A DNA stretch of 64,000 bases, taken from contig OX291543.1 of assembly GCA_946406115.1 (NCBI GenBank), forward strand, positions 27,616,815-27,680,814, in the 5' to 3' direction. The stretch comes from Apoda limacodes (taxonomy: Eukaryota; Arthropoda; Insecta; Lepidoptera; Limacodidae). Both the position numbers and the translations under genes were made by a program. Below are positions 22,374 through 33,319 of the stretch, in pieces. The number at the start of each line of letters is the position of its first letter. The stretch's first letter is position 1. The notes under the pieces were generated by a model that was given only the letters and a program-made list of their open reading frames with translations, made no database searches and was not told the origin of the DNA.

Positions 22374-24545
22374 TTAATATTATTATTATTATTATACTTT
22401 ATTGCATCAACATAAAAAATTAACAAACAAAACGTATTTACAAATAGAGAAAAACAAAAGGCGGTCTTATCGCTTTAAAGCTATCTCTTCCAGACAACCT
22501 TTGGGTAGAGGAAATAATAAAGTTAAACAAAGTATAGTAGGTGTGTTTCGATACAGTTATTAAGAAGTATATATATATATAATATAATAATGCATATAAA
22601 ATAAATAATTACACATAAATAACATATATGAATAATTTATCAATAAGTACATACATAAATACACATGTATAATAAATATAATTATAATAGTACTACTTAT
22701 AAGTAAATATATAAAAACAAATATAGGTAGTGATGTTATTTTAGTTCTTCAAGTAATGAGCAATAATAAGATTTTTAAATATTGCCTTCGATTTTGCTCC
22801 TTTTATTTCTAAAGGTAAAGCGTTCCATAATCTAACAGCCTTTACAGTAAAAGAATCATTATAAAATTGTGAGGAATGCAAAGCAATTTTTAGCATCCAG
22901 CGTGTAGTCTCTCAAAGAGAAGTATTTCCAATAAAATTAAAACGTTTCTTTAAGTATACTGGTGTGTTTGGATTGAACAAGACGTTATACAGAAGAAAGA
23001 GAACATGAGCATCCCGGCGAAGTCGAATTGGGAGCCACTTGAGCTTTGATCTGAATTCGGAAATATGGTCGTACTTATGTAGACCAAATATGAGTCTAAT
23101 GCAGAAGTTTTGAAGTCGCTCAAGTTTACTAAGCTGCTCCTCGGTAAGATCTATATAACTAGCATCAGCATAATCGAGAATAGGCAGAAGAAGAGATTTC
23201 GCAAGAGCAATTTTAGTGGGAATTGGTAAAAAATTGCGCAATCTGCCTAAAGATTTAGCTGAAGCAAATATTTTCTTGCTAACTTCCTTTATTTGCCCAA
23301 GATAGTGTTCGATCGATAAATATACCCAGGTTTTTAACTTTATCTTTGTAAGGGATAGAAACTCCGTTCACAGTTACTAATGGGAGTTCGTTCCAGTCAA
23401 TCTTAGATATAAGTCTAGAACTGCCTACGATGATTGCTTGCAATGAGGCCATAGGATTCACTCCATTTAACAATTTGGTCAAGGTCTCGATTAATTATTG
23501 AGATAGCGTTTGTCAGTTCACTAATAGGAGTTTGTGTGTAAATCTGAAGATCGTCTGCATAGAGATGGTAGAGAGAAGATAATTGAGATGTTATAGAATT
23601 AATGAAAATAGCAAACAGGAGAGGAGACAAAACGCCACCTTGCGGAACACCAGCGGCTGTGTTGCACCAGTCAGATAGAGTATCATCGCCTTTTATGCGC
23701 TGCCGGCGTCTACTCAAGTAACTATGAAACCAATCGATAACGATTGGAGAAATGTTAAGAGAACTAAGAATGAGTAGCAGAATGTCCAGATCCACGGTGT
23801 TAAAAGCGTTGCTAAAATCTAAGAGTGTCAGAACCGTGACCTCTTTATTTTCCATGCCAAAACGTATATCGTCAGTTATTTTGACAAGTGCAGTAGTCGT
23901 ACTTTGACCGGAACGGAAACCAGATTGTAAGGGATTTAAAAGGTTGTTTCTTGTAAGAAAATGGGACAACTGTTGATATACCAGCCGTTCCAAAACTTTT
24001 GACAAGAAAGGAAGAAATCCATTCTTCATTCATCTTCATTGATAGGACGAAAATCAGAAAAGGAGGATGGATTATATTTCTTTGGTAAGGGAATTACATT
24101 AGCATCTTTCCAGGATTCAGCAAAAACCCCTGTGGGAATGGAATAATTCAGGATATTGGTAATGACAGGAGTTATAATATCAAGGTTGGGAACGATCATA
24201 TTACGACTAATGCAATCTTCACCGACAGCATTGGATGAAATGGCGAGTATGTTCTTCTTAACATCGCAATCAGAAAATCGATTAAGAAAAAAAGGAGAAA
24301 AGTCAGGAGTTGGCAATGAAGAAAGTGAGTTTAATGTTTTATTTTTTTTGTTGCTGTCAAAGTCACCGTTAGAAATAAAGTGTTGATTAAGGAGATTGAT
24401 ATCAGTATTATTTGAAATAGAAGGAAGTTTCGTTTTCCCAACTCCTAACGACTTAAGAAATTTCCAGACTTTTGCTGGTTCACCGTTTTCAACGGATTTG
24501 TGAATATGGCGTCTTTGTGCATCTCTATCATATGACAACTAGCCA
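22374..24545 (-). pseudogene. Jockey-type non-LTR retrotransposon (LINE), 5'-truncated and frameshifted
   Basis: Encodes the reverse transcriptase part of a LINE ORF2, which copies its own RNA at a nicked target site. Reading right to left: the linker region (24538-24026, WKFLKSLGVGKTKLPSI, NVIPLPKK, FRPI), the RT core (24029-23415, GFRSGQSTTTAL, LLDFSNAFNTVD, GVPQGGVLSPLLFAIFIN, catalytic YADD), then the thumb and C-terminal part (23482-22912, KVKNLGIFIDRTLSW, LLPILDYADASY), and FTVKAVRLWNALPLEIKGAK ending at a TAA at 22741-22743. At least three frame changes separate these pieces (near 24027, 23450 and 23260), plus one more near 22910. The 3' untranslated part ends in AATAAAGTATAATAATAAT, a typical LINE tail. 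The endonuclease domain and 5' end are missing. It is a dead copy of moderate age. Confidence 0.95.
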
Positions 24546-24589
24546 GAACCGGCGGCTTAACGTACCCTCCGAAGCACGGAGGAGCTCAG

Positions 24590-24950
24590 AAAATGTGCCA
24601 CTAGGCGGTCAACTTTCCGTGACCGCAGAAAGCTGACCGCCTAGTCGACAATTCTCATAGCCCGTCGTTGAACCGATTCAAAAGGGCCAAGCTAGTATCC
24701 GGGTGCACCCACCCAAAGATGGCAGCAGTACTTCATATGGGGCCGAACTTGCGACTTGTAAAGCAGCAACCTCTGCCCCGACGTGAAGTTACTGCCTCGC
24801 TCTGTTGAGTACACCTAGTTTTTTGGACGCCAGCTTCACCTTCTCCTGCAAATGATCTCGGAACTGAACATCGCTGGAGATGTCAACACCAAGGATCCCA
24901 ATGCTCTTGGAGATGGAGAGGGGTGTCTTCTGGAATTATGGGACTACTAA
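24590..24950 (-). pseudogene. Second LINE reverse-transcriptase fragment (C-terminal region)
   Basis: The minus strand reads PLSISKSIGILGVDISSDVQ, FRDHLQEKVKLASKKLGVLN and RARQ, a stop, then after a frame change LLLYKSQVRPHMKYCCHLW, GAPGY and FESVQRRAMRIVD. This is the post-catalytic region of another Jockey-type element whose codon choice is clearly more GC-rich than that of the LINE at 22374-24545. It starts about 45 bases from that LINE's truncated 5' end, so one inserted next to or into the other. A hairpin (24600-24645) lies at its downstream edge. Confidence 0.85.
24600..24645. repeat. Hairpin at the LINE/LINE junction, 18-bp stem
   Basis: actaggcggtcaactttc pairs with gaaagctgaccgcctagt with one mismatch; the loop is cgtgaccgca. 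Confidence 0.85.
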
Positions 24951-25369
24951 TATAAAACTATTGAGACAAACTAAGTTAAACTTAGAGATAATTTTATAAC
25001 ATGTAAAAGTAAGGTTTAGGTAAGATCGATTTGACATACTCTACTTCAAGTGATGGTATACCTAAAAAAGTAAAGTTTGCAAGAATTTGATTAATTTTGT
25101 TATGGTCCTGTGTACACTTTTTGACGTGAAATAAATATATTTTATAGTTGGTTTGAACGAAGTAGTTTGGTTTGGATTGAAAGTTAAATAAATTTAAGGT
25201 TTATTAAAAACCTTGACGATCATTAAGATTGCGCGCGACCGCTGCCGTTACGAATGACCGCGCACCCGATTAAAGGTTAAGTGAAAAATTATAATAAAAT
25301 GATTAAAATTTACCAGTTTCTGATTTATTCCTTTGTATTCACCTAATTAACTATCTGTATGCCAAATTT
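24951..25369. other. No gene recognised
   Basis: AT-rich, with one GC-rich patch (gattgcgcgcgaccgctgcc, about 25225). No frame or repeat that I can support. Confidence 0.5.
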
Positions 25370-25785
25370 GAACTTTCTAGGTCATCTGGATCTGGGTTAG
25401 AGTTTTGATCTATAGGTCAGTCAGTGAAAAAAATGACGATTTTTTAACGTCAATATCTAAATAACCGTTTGAGATGTGCTTATGAAATTTGGAGCACATA
25501 TGTATCTCGCAAGTCTTAAGACATGCCAATTTGACGCGTTTATGTGAAATAGTTTTTGAGTTATGAGGAGGTCAAAAGTGGCTCCAAATGGTTCGTGTTA
25601 CACACGGTGCTGCTCGCCAGTTTGTTTAATTGAACTTGGCTTGACACGCAACCGCGTGTCTAGATTGGATTTTTGAAGGGTTGGCAACGTGCGAGTGATA
25701 CCCCTGGTGTTACAAGCGTCCATAGGCCACGGTGACCGCTTACCATCGGGCATTGTTTGCCACCTTAGTGGTATAAAATAAAAAA
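25370..25785 (+). repeat. Interspersed repeat with 'accttagtggtataa' 3' end, copy 2
   Basis: The last 80 bases (25701-25780) match the copy at 1378, with ggccacggtgaccgcttacc and ccaccttagtggtataaa followed by an A-rich tail. Upstream sequence reading tttgagttatgaggaggtc and ggttggcaacgtgcg probably belongs to the same element. Its left limit is uncertain. Confidence 0.5.
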
Positions 25786-25883
25786 AAAAAATATTAAAGT
25801 GTTTGTTTCACCTCACATTGTGCAATATATAATGTAACCTATACAGGAAATTGTGGATTACGTGTTTTATTTTTATCTTAATG

Positions 25884-26232
25884 TCCATACTAATATTATA
25901 AATGCGAAAGTAACTCTGTCTGTCTGTTACCTCTTAAACCGCTGTGTCGATTATAGAGATAGTTTGAGTCTACTTGAAAAAGTGAGTCTATTTCTTTCTA
26001 TTATTGTGGAGTTTCCGTTAAAACCCTGCACCAATTTAAGGCGGGTGGAAGCGCGGGCAAATTTGGCAAGGAGATAGTTTGAGTCCCGGGAAAGGACACA
26101 AGCTACTTGAAAACATTAAGTATGAGTCTTTTTTTTTCTTTGATTATTTTTTTAATTATTAAGGAGTTGCCGTTGAAATCTTACACAGATAACCGACTTC
26201 AGGGCGGCTGGAACCGCGAGCGAAAGTGTCAT
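25884..26232 (-). repeat. Two joined copies of the CCAGCGGC-type repeat
   Basis: 25884-26058 runs from ccatactaatattataaatg to gcgggtggaagcgcgggcaa, an internally deleted copy. 26059-26232 continues with tttggcaaggagatagtttg, gtcccgggaaaggacaca and ggcggctggaaccgcgagcg. Both are minus-strand, so they are adjacent head-to-tail copies or one partly duplicated element. Confidence 0.75.
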
Positions 26233-26389
26233 ATATATTCTTTGTTATATTAATACTTCAATTCTACATGTAATTCAGATCAGATTTTTGGAAACAAGTA
26301 ATTATTTTTAACGTTTTTGTGAATCTTTTTAAAGCCAGTTTTTTTTTGTGTTAAAAGTTTTTATTTTTGACTTTTGACTGACGATTTTT

Positions 26390-26680
26390 TTTTTTTTTTG
26401 GTACACTAAAAACGTCGACACTCATAACAAAATTTTATACATTCATTAATATTAAAGACGTTTCACCGGTTCCAAATTAACACCAATAATTTTTTTGCCC
26501 AAAAGTCAAAGTTTTAAATTCACTTAATTAATATGGGACCACCTCGGAAGTATATCCTCTTAAATAAAAAAAGTATTTTGCTAATCTGTCTTTATATTAC
26601 GGAGTTATGCCCGAACATACATTAAAAAAACAAAATAGAAACATCCGAATTGAGAACCTCCTTTATACGAGACCTCCTAC
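26390..26680. repeat. Possible interspersed repeat ending 'gaattgagaacctccttt'
   Basis: The end ccgaattgagaacctccttt resembles ctgacttttaaaaaggaggttctcaa at 6660-6690 in reverse complement. The extent to the left is a guess. Confidence 0.35.
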
Positions 26681-26958
26681 GAGTCATTATGGAAAACGAG
26701 TGACGTATATACGGAACTATCACTACAAATAAACACACGGTCCGTTATTGGGAAATAAAATCAGGAGAATGAACCTGATGATCGATCGTAAATTACGATT
26801 GACAACGACGAATTAAAAACCATTGGGGTAGCTGAGAACATCGTCTGCAAATTTTGAACTTTACAGAAAAGCAAAAGACATATTTTTTTTTAATAGTTTT
26901 CTAATAATTGTAATTGGTTAGTGTAGTTTTTGTAATAAAGAAAGAAAAGCAAAATCTT

Positions 26959-27229
26959 TACTAATATTATAAATGCGAAAATAACTGATGAACCAATTTA
27001 GATGAAATTTGGTACGGAGATAGTTTAAGTCCCGGGGAAGGACATAGGATAGGAGGTAGTTTTTATCCCGAAAAATTTAAAAGTTTACTCGGGATATTTT
27101 TAGGATAAAAAACCTATGTCCTAATCCAGGTCCTAACCTATACGTGTGTCAAGTTTCATCCCGATCTGTCCAGTGGTTGAAGCTTGATTGAGTAACAAAC
27201 ATCCAAACTATCACATTTATAATATTAGT
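26959..27229. repeat. Head-to-head pair of truncated CCAGCGGC-type repeats (inverted)
   Basis: 26959-27070 is a minus copy (ctaatattataaatgcgaaa, gtcccggggaaggacatagg, tttatcccg). 27085-27229 is a plus copy (gataaaaaacctatgtccta, ccagtggttgaagcttgatt, catttataatattag). Both lost the CCAGCGGC head, and they meet at their TTCGGGATAAAAA part. The pair now has inverted ends with ctaatattataaatg outward, like a MITE. Confidence 0.75.
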
Positions 27230-27479
27230 TGGATTAGTAGGATTATATTTTACAGCCATAGTGAAATAATGCACATTTGCAAGTTTGCAACTTCGTAGAG
27301 TAGATATTTTGTTAATCGATTTTGTCCATAGTAAATTTACGTCCCTATGTGTTAAATTTGAAATTGTGCAACAATAAATTATATCTATATAAATAAGAAT
27401 CACTTTCTGACGTCCAATTTGGACTTCAATTTGGTGTACTAGCATATCTTCTGCGACAATCTAATAATATGATTCCATC

Positions 27480-28168
27480 GAGCTGGTCTTATGACGGATT
27501 CGGTAGGTGGCCATAGGAACTCCTAAACTACATAAACCCATATAAAAGATAAATCCATCGAATTTGGGCTTATCTGTTGTATCTTAGCGAACGCTCTGGT
27601 GCTACATGATATCCAGGGTCTGAATATAGAGACAATTGGTAGGTAAAAATAGAAACATCTGAACTTAATCAGAATAAATAGTTAAATAATAAAAAACTAC
27701 TGCAAAACATTAAGAACTAAATAGAAATTAAAACATATACTAAATATTCAACTATAACCAGACAGAACTCATTTTGAGGTAACTACTATAGTGTGGGCAA
27801 ATCTTTACACTATTTGAACCTGCTTACAGTTTACTATTTAGTAAGTTTTAATCTCTGGTTTGTTCTTAATGTTATTGCAGTTGGGTTTTTTGTTTATTTA
27901 TTTTGATTTACAGCTTTTTAGTGTTATTTTTTTTTTTCCATATTTTTTTTTACTTGCGCTTGACCAACTTTAATTTGATATCCAACTCGAGGGTCTTGAA
28001 AACCAGTACACAATGTCACTTTCACAATTGAGACGAATCTAACGACGCCTCTCAAGCTTAAATCCATCAAGCAATTTGGGCTACAGAGAGTGCTAAAGAA
28101 ATTTTACAACCATACATACATACATACACTCGAAAAACATAATCCTCCTTCTGGCACAGTCGGGTAAA
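27480..28168 (-). repeat. Possible lepidopteran interspersed repeat
   Basis: aaatccatcgaatttgggct (27560) and aaatccatcaagcaatttgg (28060) are related direct repeats. The end acactcgaaaaacataatcc, tccttctggcacagtcgggt is a wording I associate with a lepidopteran transposon end. No coding part was seen. Confidence 0.35.
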
Positions 28169-28199
28169 AAGATAGTCACGTTGTGTTTGAGTTCGTTAG

Positions 28200-29640
28200 A
28201 TTTGGCTTGACCAGTACTTTGGACTTTCCAGGATCAGAAGATGGAGCTTGAAGATATTCAAAGCAACTCTGTTATAAAAGAGCCACCAATCTTTAAACAA
28301 ATTGGTGGAGGATTAAATTCCAAAATGGAGAGAGTCCTCATCTAGATATGGAAGTATGGATTGATGATCATGCACCATCCAATACTGAGGATTGGACATG
28401 TTATCAATATAATTTAGGCCTGCTTTCGGCGAGCACAGGTTTAGGCTACGGATATACCATCAGTCCCGGTCAACAACGGTATTCACATAATTTTAGCAAA
28501 AATCCAGTTCAACTTCAGGCCAAATACAACTTCTGCATGGCCAACCAAAGAATGTTATGGTGCTCTGCTGGATATTCTCTGTGCATAAGATGCGAGATAA
28601 CACAGTACGCACTTTGAGGAATGACGAAAAGATTGTTGAGCTGGAAGAAGAAGTAGACAAGCTGCGCTGCGATATAATAGGGCTATCTAAAGTCCGAAGA
28701 CAGGGGGAGGACTCAATATTGCTCAAATCCGGCAACTTGTTCTACTTCCGGGAGGGCGAACAACTGTCCCAAGGTGGTGTCGGGTTTATCGTCCACAAGT
28801 CCCTCATCAACAACATTACGACCATCGAGCGTGTTTCGACAAGGGTACTGTACCTTGTACTCAAAATCACCAAAAGATATTCTCTGAAGGTGATACAGGC
28901 TTACGCACCGATTTCGGCACGCCCAGATGATGATGTTGAGGTTATGTATGAGGATATTGAAAAACCATGCATACCTCCCCAACACACTTCACTGTCGTTA
29001 TGGGGGACTTCAACGAAAAATTGGGCACTGGAAATTGCGATAAGCTGAAAATAGGGAAATTTGGAGTAGGGCAAAGAAACCGCAGGGGCCAGCATTTGGT
29101 TGACTTCATGGAGAAAGAAGGACTCTTTATGATGAATTCTTTCTTGAAAAAATCATCCAACAGAAAATGGACCTGGATGAGCCCTGACGGTTTGACCAAA
29201 AACGAGATTGATTTTATCCTGACTTCTGAATATTCAGCGATGTCTCTGTGATCAATAGAGTGAAAACTGGCAGCGATCACCGCATGGTAAGAGGCACGCT
29301 GAATGTTAACTTTGAATTTGAAAGAAGTCGTTTGATAAGATCTATGCTCCGTCCTACGATTACCTTCATACAGAACCCCGAACATTTTCAGCTCGAACTT
29401 CAAAATCGCTTTCAGTGCCTAGCAGATTGCGAAAATGTGGATGATTTAAATGATAGGCTGGTGGAAACTGTCCAAGCGATTGGAGCTAAGTTCTTTAAAG
29501 CTCACCGCAAGAAATAGAACACAAAAATTCTCAGATCAGACTCTCAATCTGATGAAGGTGCGGCACGAAATAAAATTGCAGTCTTTATCTGATAGGTCCG
29601 AATACACGCGGTTAAAATCAAAATTCAAAATAGTTTTCGA
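28200..29640 (+). pseudogene. RTE-type LINE, endonuclease part only, inactivated
   Basis: Encodes most of an apurinic-like endonuclease (EEP fold), which nicks the target DNA for LINE insertion. The pieces in order are: VRTLRNDEKIVELEEEVDKL, CDIIGLSKVRRQGED, GGVGFIVHKSL and VIQAYAPISARPDDDVE (about 28590-28960); after a frameshift VVMGDFNEKLGTGN, RGQHLVDFMEKEGLFMMNS and WTWMSPDGLTKNEIDFIL (28990-29235); after another, TGSDHRMVRGTLN (29270-29310) and the start of the linker. The family has GLSEVR at the catalytic glutamate; here it reads GLSKVR, so the key acid is lost. The GDFN and SDH motifs remain. The reverse transcriptase is absent: sequence identity fades near 29640, shortly before a foldback element. 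The 5' part from 28348 is in yet another frame. Confidence 0.9.
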
Positions 29641-29804
29641 CGTCATGCTTTGGAACTGGGTATATTCGGGGATTAGAAAAATAGGTTTGTTTGCCGCGAT
29701 TTATCCGGTTAACGTTAGTAAAAATGATACTTGTACTAAAGTAAAGTGTCGAATAATTCAATATTCGTTACTTAACAACGTTCTTTTCGCTTAGAGCTAT
29801 GTTT

Positions 29805-32355
29805 ATTCCAATCAAATTAGAAAATTAAAAAACATTAATTGGTAGAGTTTTGAATTTTGGTGTACATGTTCATTAAGATCTCCCGTTGTACATACTAATA
29901 GTCCCCATCGATACCTTTTGCGCTAACGCTGCCATCTTGGAAAAACGTACCCTTTTTCAATTTTTTGCTTATATCTTGGCAATAATTATTAATACGATAA
30001 AATCGTGTATACAAAAACTGTAACTTATCACATTTCCGTTTTGTTTCTGTTTACTCCTAATGTTCATAAATATCTTCAGAAACTTATTCCATGACACTAT
30101 CTAGAGATAGAAAGACCGACAGAGATGATGAGAGAGAGAGAGAGAGAAAAGGGGAGAGATAATTCCGGGGCAGATGCATTATGCGACATAATGTATATAG
30201 CAGGGCAGAGCGCTTGGTGAGTAAGAATAGCCAATAGGCTAGACCGACCAGCCATCAGCCGATGTCAACGCGTCTGATTCCGATAAAAACCACCTATCCT
30301 GAGTAGAACAAAGGCAAGGTTCTCGAGAGACTGATAAACAAACTTAATTTTAACATTGTGACTGCTATTAACTACGCCGTTAATGACAACCATAGGCTAG
30401 ACGTACTCAACATAGCGTTTATACAGACCATAAGCCTAAGTTTGCGCTCCACAGAAGTACTGGATGAACTTTGCTCTAACAATCTCTTGGTTATAATGTC
30501 CTTTAGGCCCTTCAAGAAAGTTCTTAAAATAATCAACTTCCCACAGCGAGATCTCATTACTTCTCTCATTCGATCTCTAATATTGATGTGGTCATCGAAT
30601 CTGTCACCCACCAGTCACTCGCAGGCTACTTTTGGCAAGTGCATAAAATAGAAACCAGTTAAGAGCGATGTCATTGTATGTGGAACAGCTTAAAAACCGT
30701 TGTGTAGTATTAATAGAACGCTGTCGCCACTTCGAAAAATGGCATACTATAGGTATAAAACTATAGTATAAAGTCTGTGATGCGTTTGCCCCTGTTCCGT
30801 AACCCAAAATCCGAAATGACTTTGGTGAAGAGGTCTATAAAATTACGTAACCGTGGTAGTAGTATAACCGTTAGTAAAGTTTACTCAAAACGATTAGTGA
30901 ACTAAATTATCTATATGACGAGGGCTTAGGACTTTTTTACCCTGACTACGTCGCGAAAAAATGTAGTTCGACATCGCCCCGTTGAAAATACTGATTAATA
31001 AATAATCAGGGGTAAACTTAAGTTTGATAGTCTGCAGAACTTCGTCTGCAATGACTCTTAAGTTTTTTCTAAGCAGTCTGCCTTTTAGTCGTCATCACAG
31101 GGATTAATTTAGTCTTTGGAAGGAAGGCATGGTGCTCAGGGTGTCGACTTCAATAGATTTATAGCTCCAGTTAGCCTGGCGGCCAGACTACATCCCTTCC
31201 ATCGCGTTTTCGTGACAGCTTTTTGTACGCCGGTAGCCTTCTTGACACTTTTGTAGGAGGCTTTTAGTCTTCGGCAGAGGGATAATTGTTATGTTGTCGT
31301 CGTGCGGCGTTGGGCTCTCTTATTAGTTACTCTATGTTCTCGGGCACCGGTGAACGCTTGCTTAGAGCATTCGCTGATGGTAGCCTAACTTAATCTCTGG
31401 TAAGAGATTCGATGCCACGTCAATTTATCGTGAAATCTATTAAGAGAGGACGCGATCTAGTTGCTTTAAGCTAATAAGCTTTTAAGGGCTTTCTTGAATA
31501 CGGCTTTGTCGAATAGGAGTCAGAGGGACATATTAGAACGGGAAGAAATTCAAAGCAAAATCTGTCTAGCTAGACACAGAAACCTAGGCTTACGTTAGAT
31601 GAAAGCGCTACCTTAAGTATTTCCAGCCTATGACTTGGTACTATTGCAGTACTAAAAACGGTGCTTGGTAACTATATCGTTACAAAGTCACGTAAAGCGG
31701 AATAAGTTGTCTAAGTCTTTATGGAAATTGCGTCACACCTACGAGACGATTATCAGCTGATGGCTGGTCATGGCCTTCCGGTATTGATAGCCGGTCGCGG
31801 ATATTTCGTGGTACTCATACAAACCAAGTGGCCCCAAAACATATTCCTACCCAGCCATACACATCATGTCACATAATGCATTTGCCTCTTTCCTCTTCTC
31901 CCTATTTCTCTTTTTACCCTCTCATCTCTCTCTCTCTATTTCTCACTTTCTCTTTTTCTGTCTTAGTAGTTTCGCGAAATAATATATTTGAACCATTTTG
32001 GAGTAAACATAAAACAAACGATACCGTATCGGCAGCAAAAAATAAATAATTTCCCTCTTTAACGCCGGATTACAGCTAAAATACTAGAGATACAATAGTA
32101 ATATGCAGAGCTTTTTTATAGGATATTTAATAATTTATAGTTTTTATTTACACATTTTTCCCGTATTTGCAATAATTGCAGAGATATAATCAAAAAACTA
32201 AAAAAAGGTACCTATTTTCCAAGATGGCGGCGCGAACGCAACAGCTGTCGTTGGGGACTTTTAGTATGTTCAACGGGAGGTCTTAATAAACAATTACACC
32301 AAAATTCAAAAATGTTTATTAACCTAAAAATTTATCTAATTTGACTGTACTAGTT
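29805..32355. mobile_element. Large foldback element, about 2.5 kb, with arms near 0.9 kb
   Basis: Left terminal arm 29805-30060 (ttttgaattttggtgtacat, agatctcccgttgtacatac, gccatcttggaaaaacgtac) is the reverse complement of 32100-32355. Matching continues inward: a GA tract at 30128-30154 faces a CT tract at 31925-31942, gatgcattatgcgacataatg (30174) faces catcatgtcacataatgcat (31862), and cataggctagacgt..cataagcctaagttt (30390-30450) faces 31590-31650. The inner arms are more diverged, so the arms are old. Frames at 30358-30651 and its mirror image are not convincing genes. It follows the broken RTE pseudogene directly. Confidence 0.8.
30126..30158 (+). repeat. (ga)n tract in the left foldback arm
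   Basis: About ten GA repeats. A matching (ct)n tract at 31925-31942 lies in the right arm. Confidence 0.9.
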
Positions 32356-32559
32356 GGTAAAAACCCAAAGACTACATTTTTGCATATTTACCACTTTCAT
32401 TACTTTTAAACTAAAAGAGATACGGATTTCAGACATTTCTACACTATGGCACACCCACATTTAAAGCGGTTGGTTGGGCTTAAAAATAACTTTTCGTCAG
32501 AATGGCAGGTTCGCTACTTTACTGTAAGGGTTACAACACTTAATCTACGGCTGAGGTGC

Positions 32560-33030
32560 CAGCAGCTTTCAACATAAGCATCAAAACAATATTAGTCCAT
32601 TTACGTCATATTGACAAGGTAAAATAACTTAACAAATGGGACAGATACTGAATTATCGCCAGCGTGAAGAACGCTTTGAGGCATGACTTGCGTTGCTCAA
32701 CAAACACAGTTACGAAAGGATTTTGAACCACATTATCATGTGCGACGAAAATGTAATATTTTTGACAATCGTAAGTGCTCATCACGTTAGCTGGACCCTG
32801 ATGCCGCACCTAGACAATGCCCTAATCGGAAACTTAGCCCTAAAAAAGCGATGGTCACTAATCGCGGTTTATTTCTAGATTTATCACAGCTTCTTTCTAA
32901 ACGGCACGATCAGTAGAGATAAAAGAATGAAACTGCAGCCACACGACAAGGTACGACATAACATTGTACAATAGACGGTCTCCAAGCTCCAATAGGGGTT
33001 GTAAACTCTACTTTGTCAGAAGTTAGACAA
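32560..33030 (+). pseudogene. mariner-type transposase, decayed fragment
   Basis: mariner transposases cut and paste their element using a D,D34D catalytic core. Three-frame reading gives, in the right order: SKTILVHLRHIDKVK-like sequence (32580-32625), then LNKW, RQRE/ERFEA-like sequence (32660-32690), LLNKHSYERILNHIIMCDEN (32693-32755, the first catalytic Asp within CDE), SAHHVSWTLMP, LALKKRWSLIAVYF, a stop, and IYHSFFLNGTIS (32870-32910). The family has CDEKWI, KKVMVTVWW and G.IHYSFL at these places. Many frameshifts and stops are present and the C-terminal catalytic residues are gone. No terminal inverted repeats were seen. Confidence 0.7.
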
Positions 33031-33083
33031 CTTCTGGGCAGGAAAAAAAATCAATAATCAAGAGGCAGTATGTGACAGCTTCG

Positions 33084-33315
33084 CGACTGTGTTGGTAGTG
33101 ATAACTGTCAGCCGATCCGAGGTTCGATCCCCGCACAGGACAAAACATTTATTAGATAATCATTTTCTAAGTGTTTTCTATGTACTGTATATGTATGTTT
33201 TACAAAAAAAGTACAAAAAAGTATATAAGTATTTGTATCCGTTATCTGGTATCTATAGTACAAGCTTTGCTTAGTTTGGGTAATATTATTTGTTACTGTT
33301 ATATATGGCCGCCAT
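33084..33315 (+). repeat. tRNA-headed SINE, type B
   Basis: The pol III B-box ggttcgatccc is at 33121-33131, preceded by a degenerate A-box region (gtgttggtagtgataactgt). It is followed by aggacaaaacattta, tgtatccgttatctggtatc and acaagctttgcttagtttgg. Same order as 46327-46572. Confidence 0.8.
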
Positions 33316-33319
33316 GCCC

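Noticed and set aside
24156..24386. Plus-strand frame within the minus-strand LINE
   Set aside because: Antisense shadow of the LINE polymerase.
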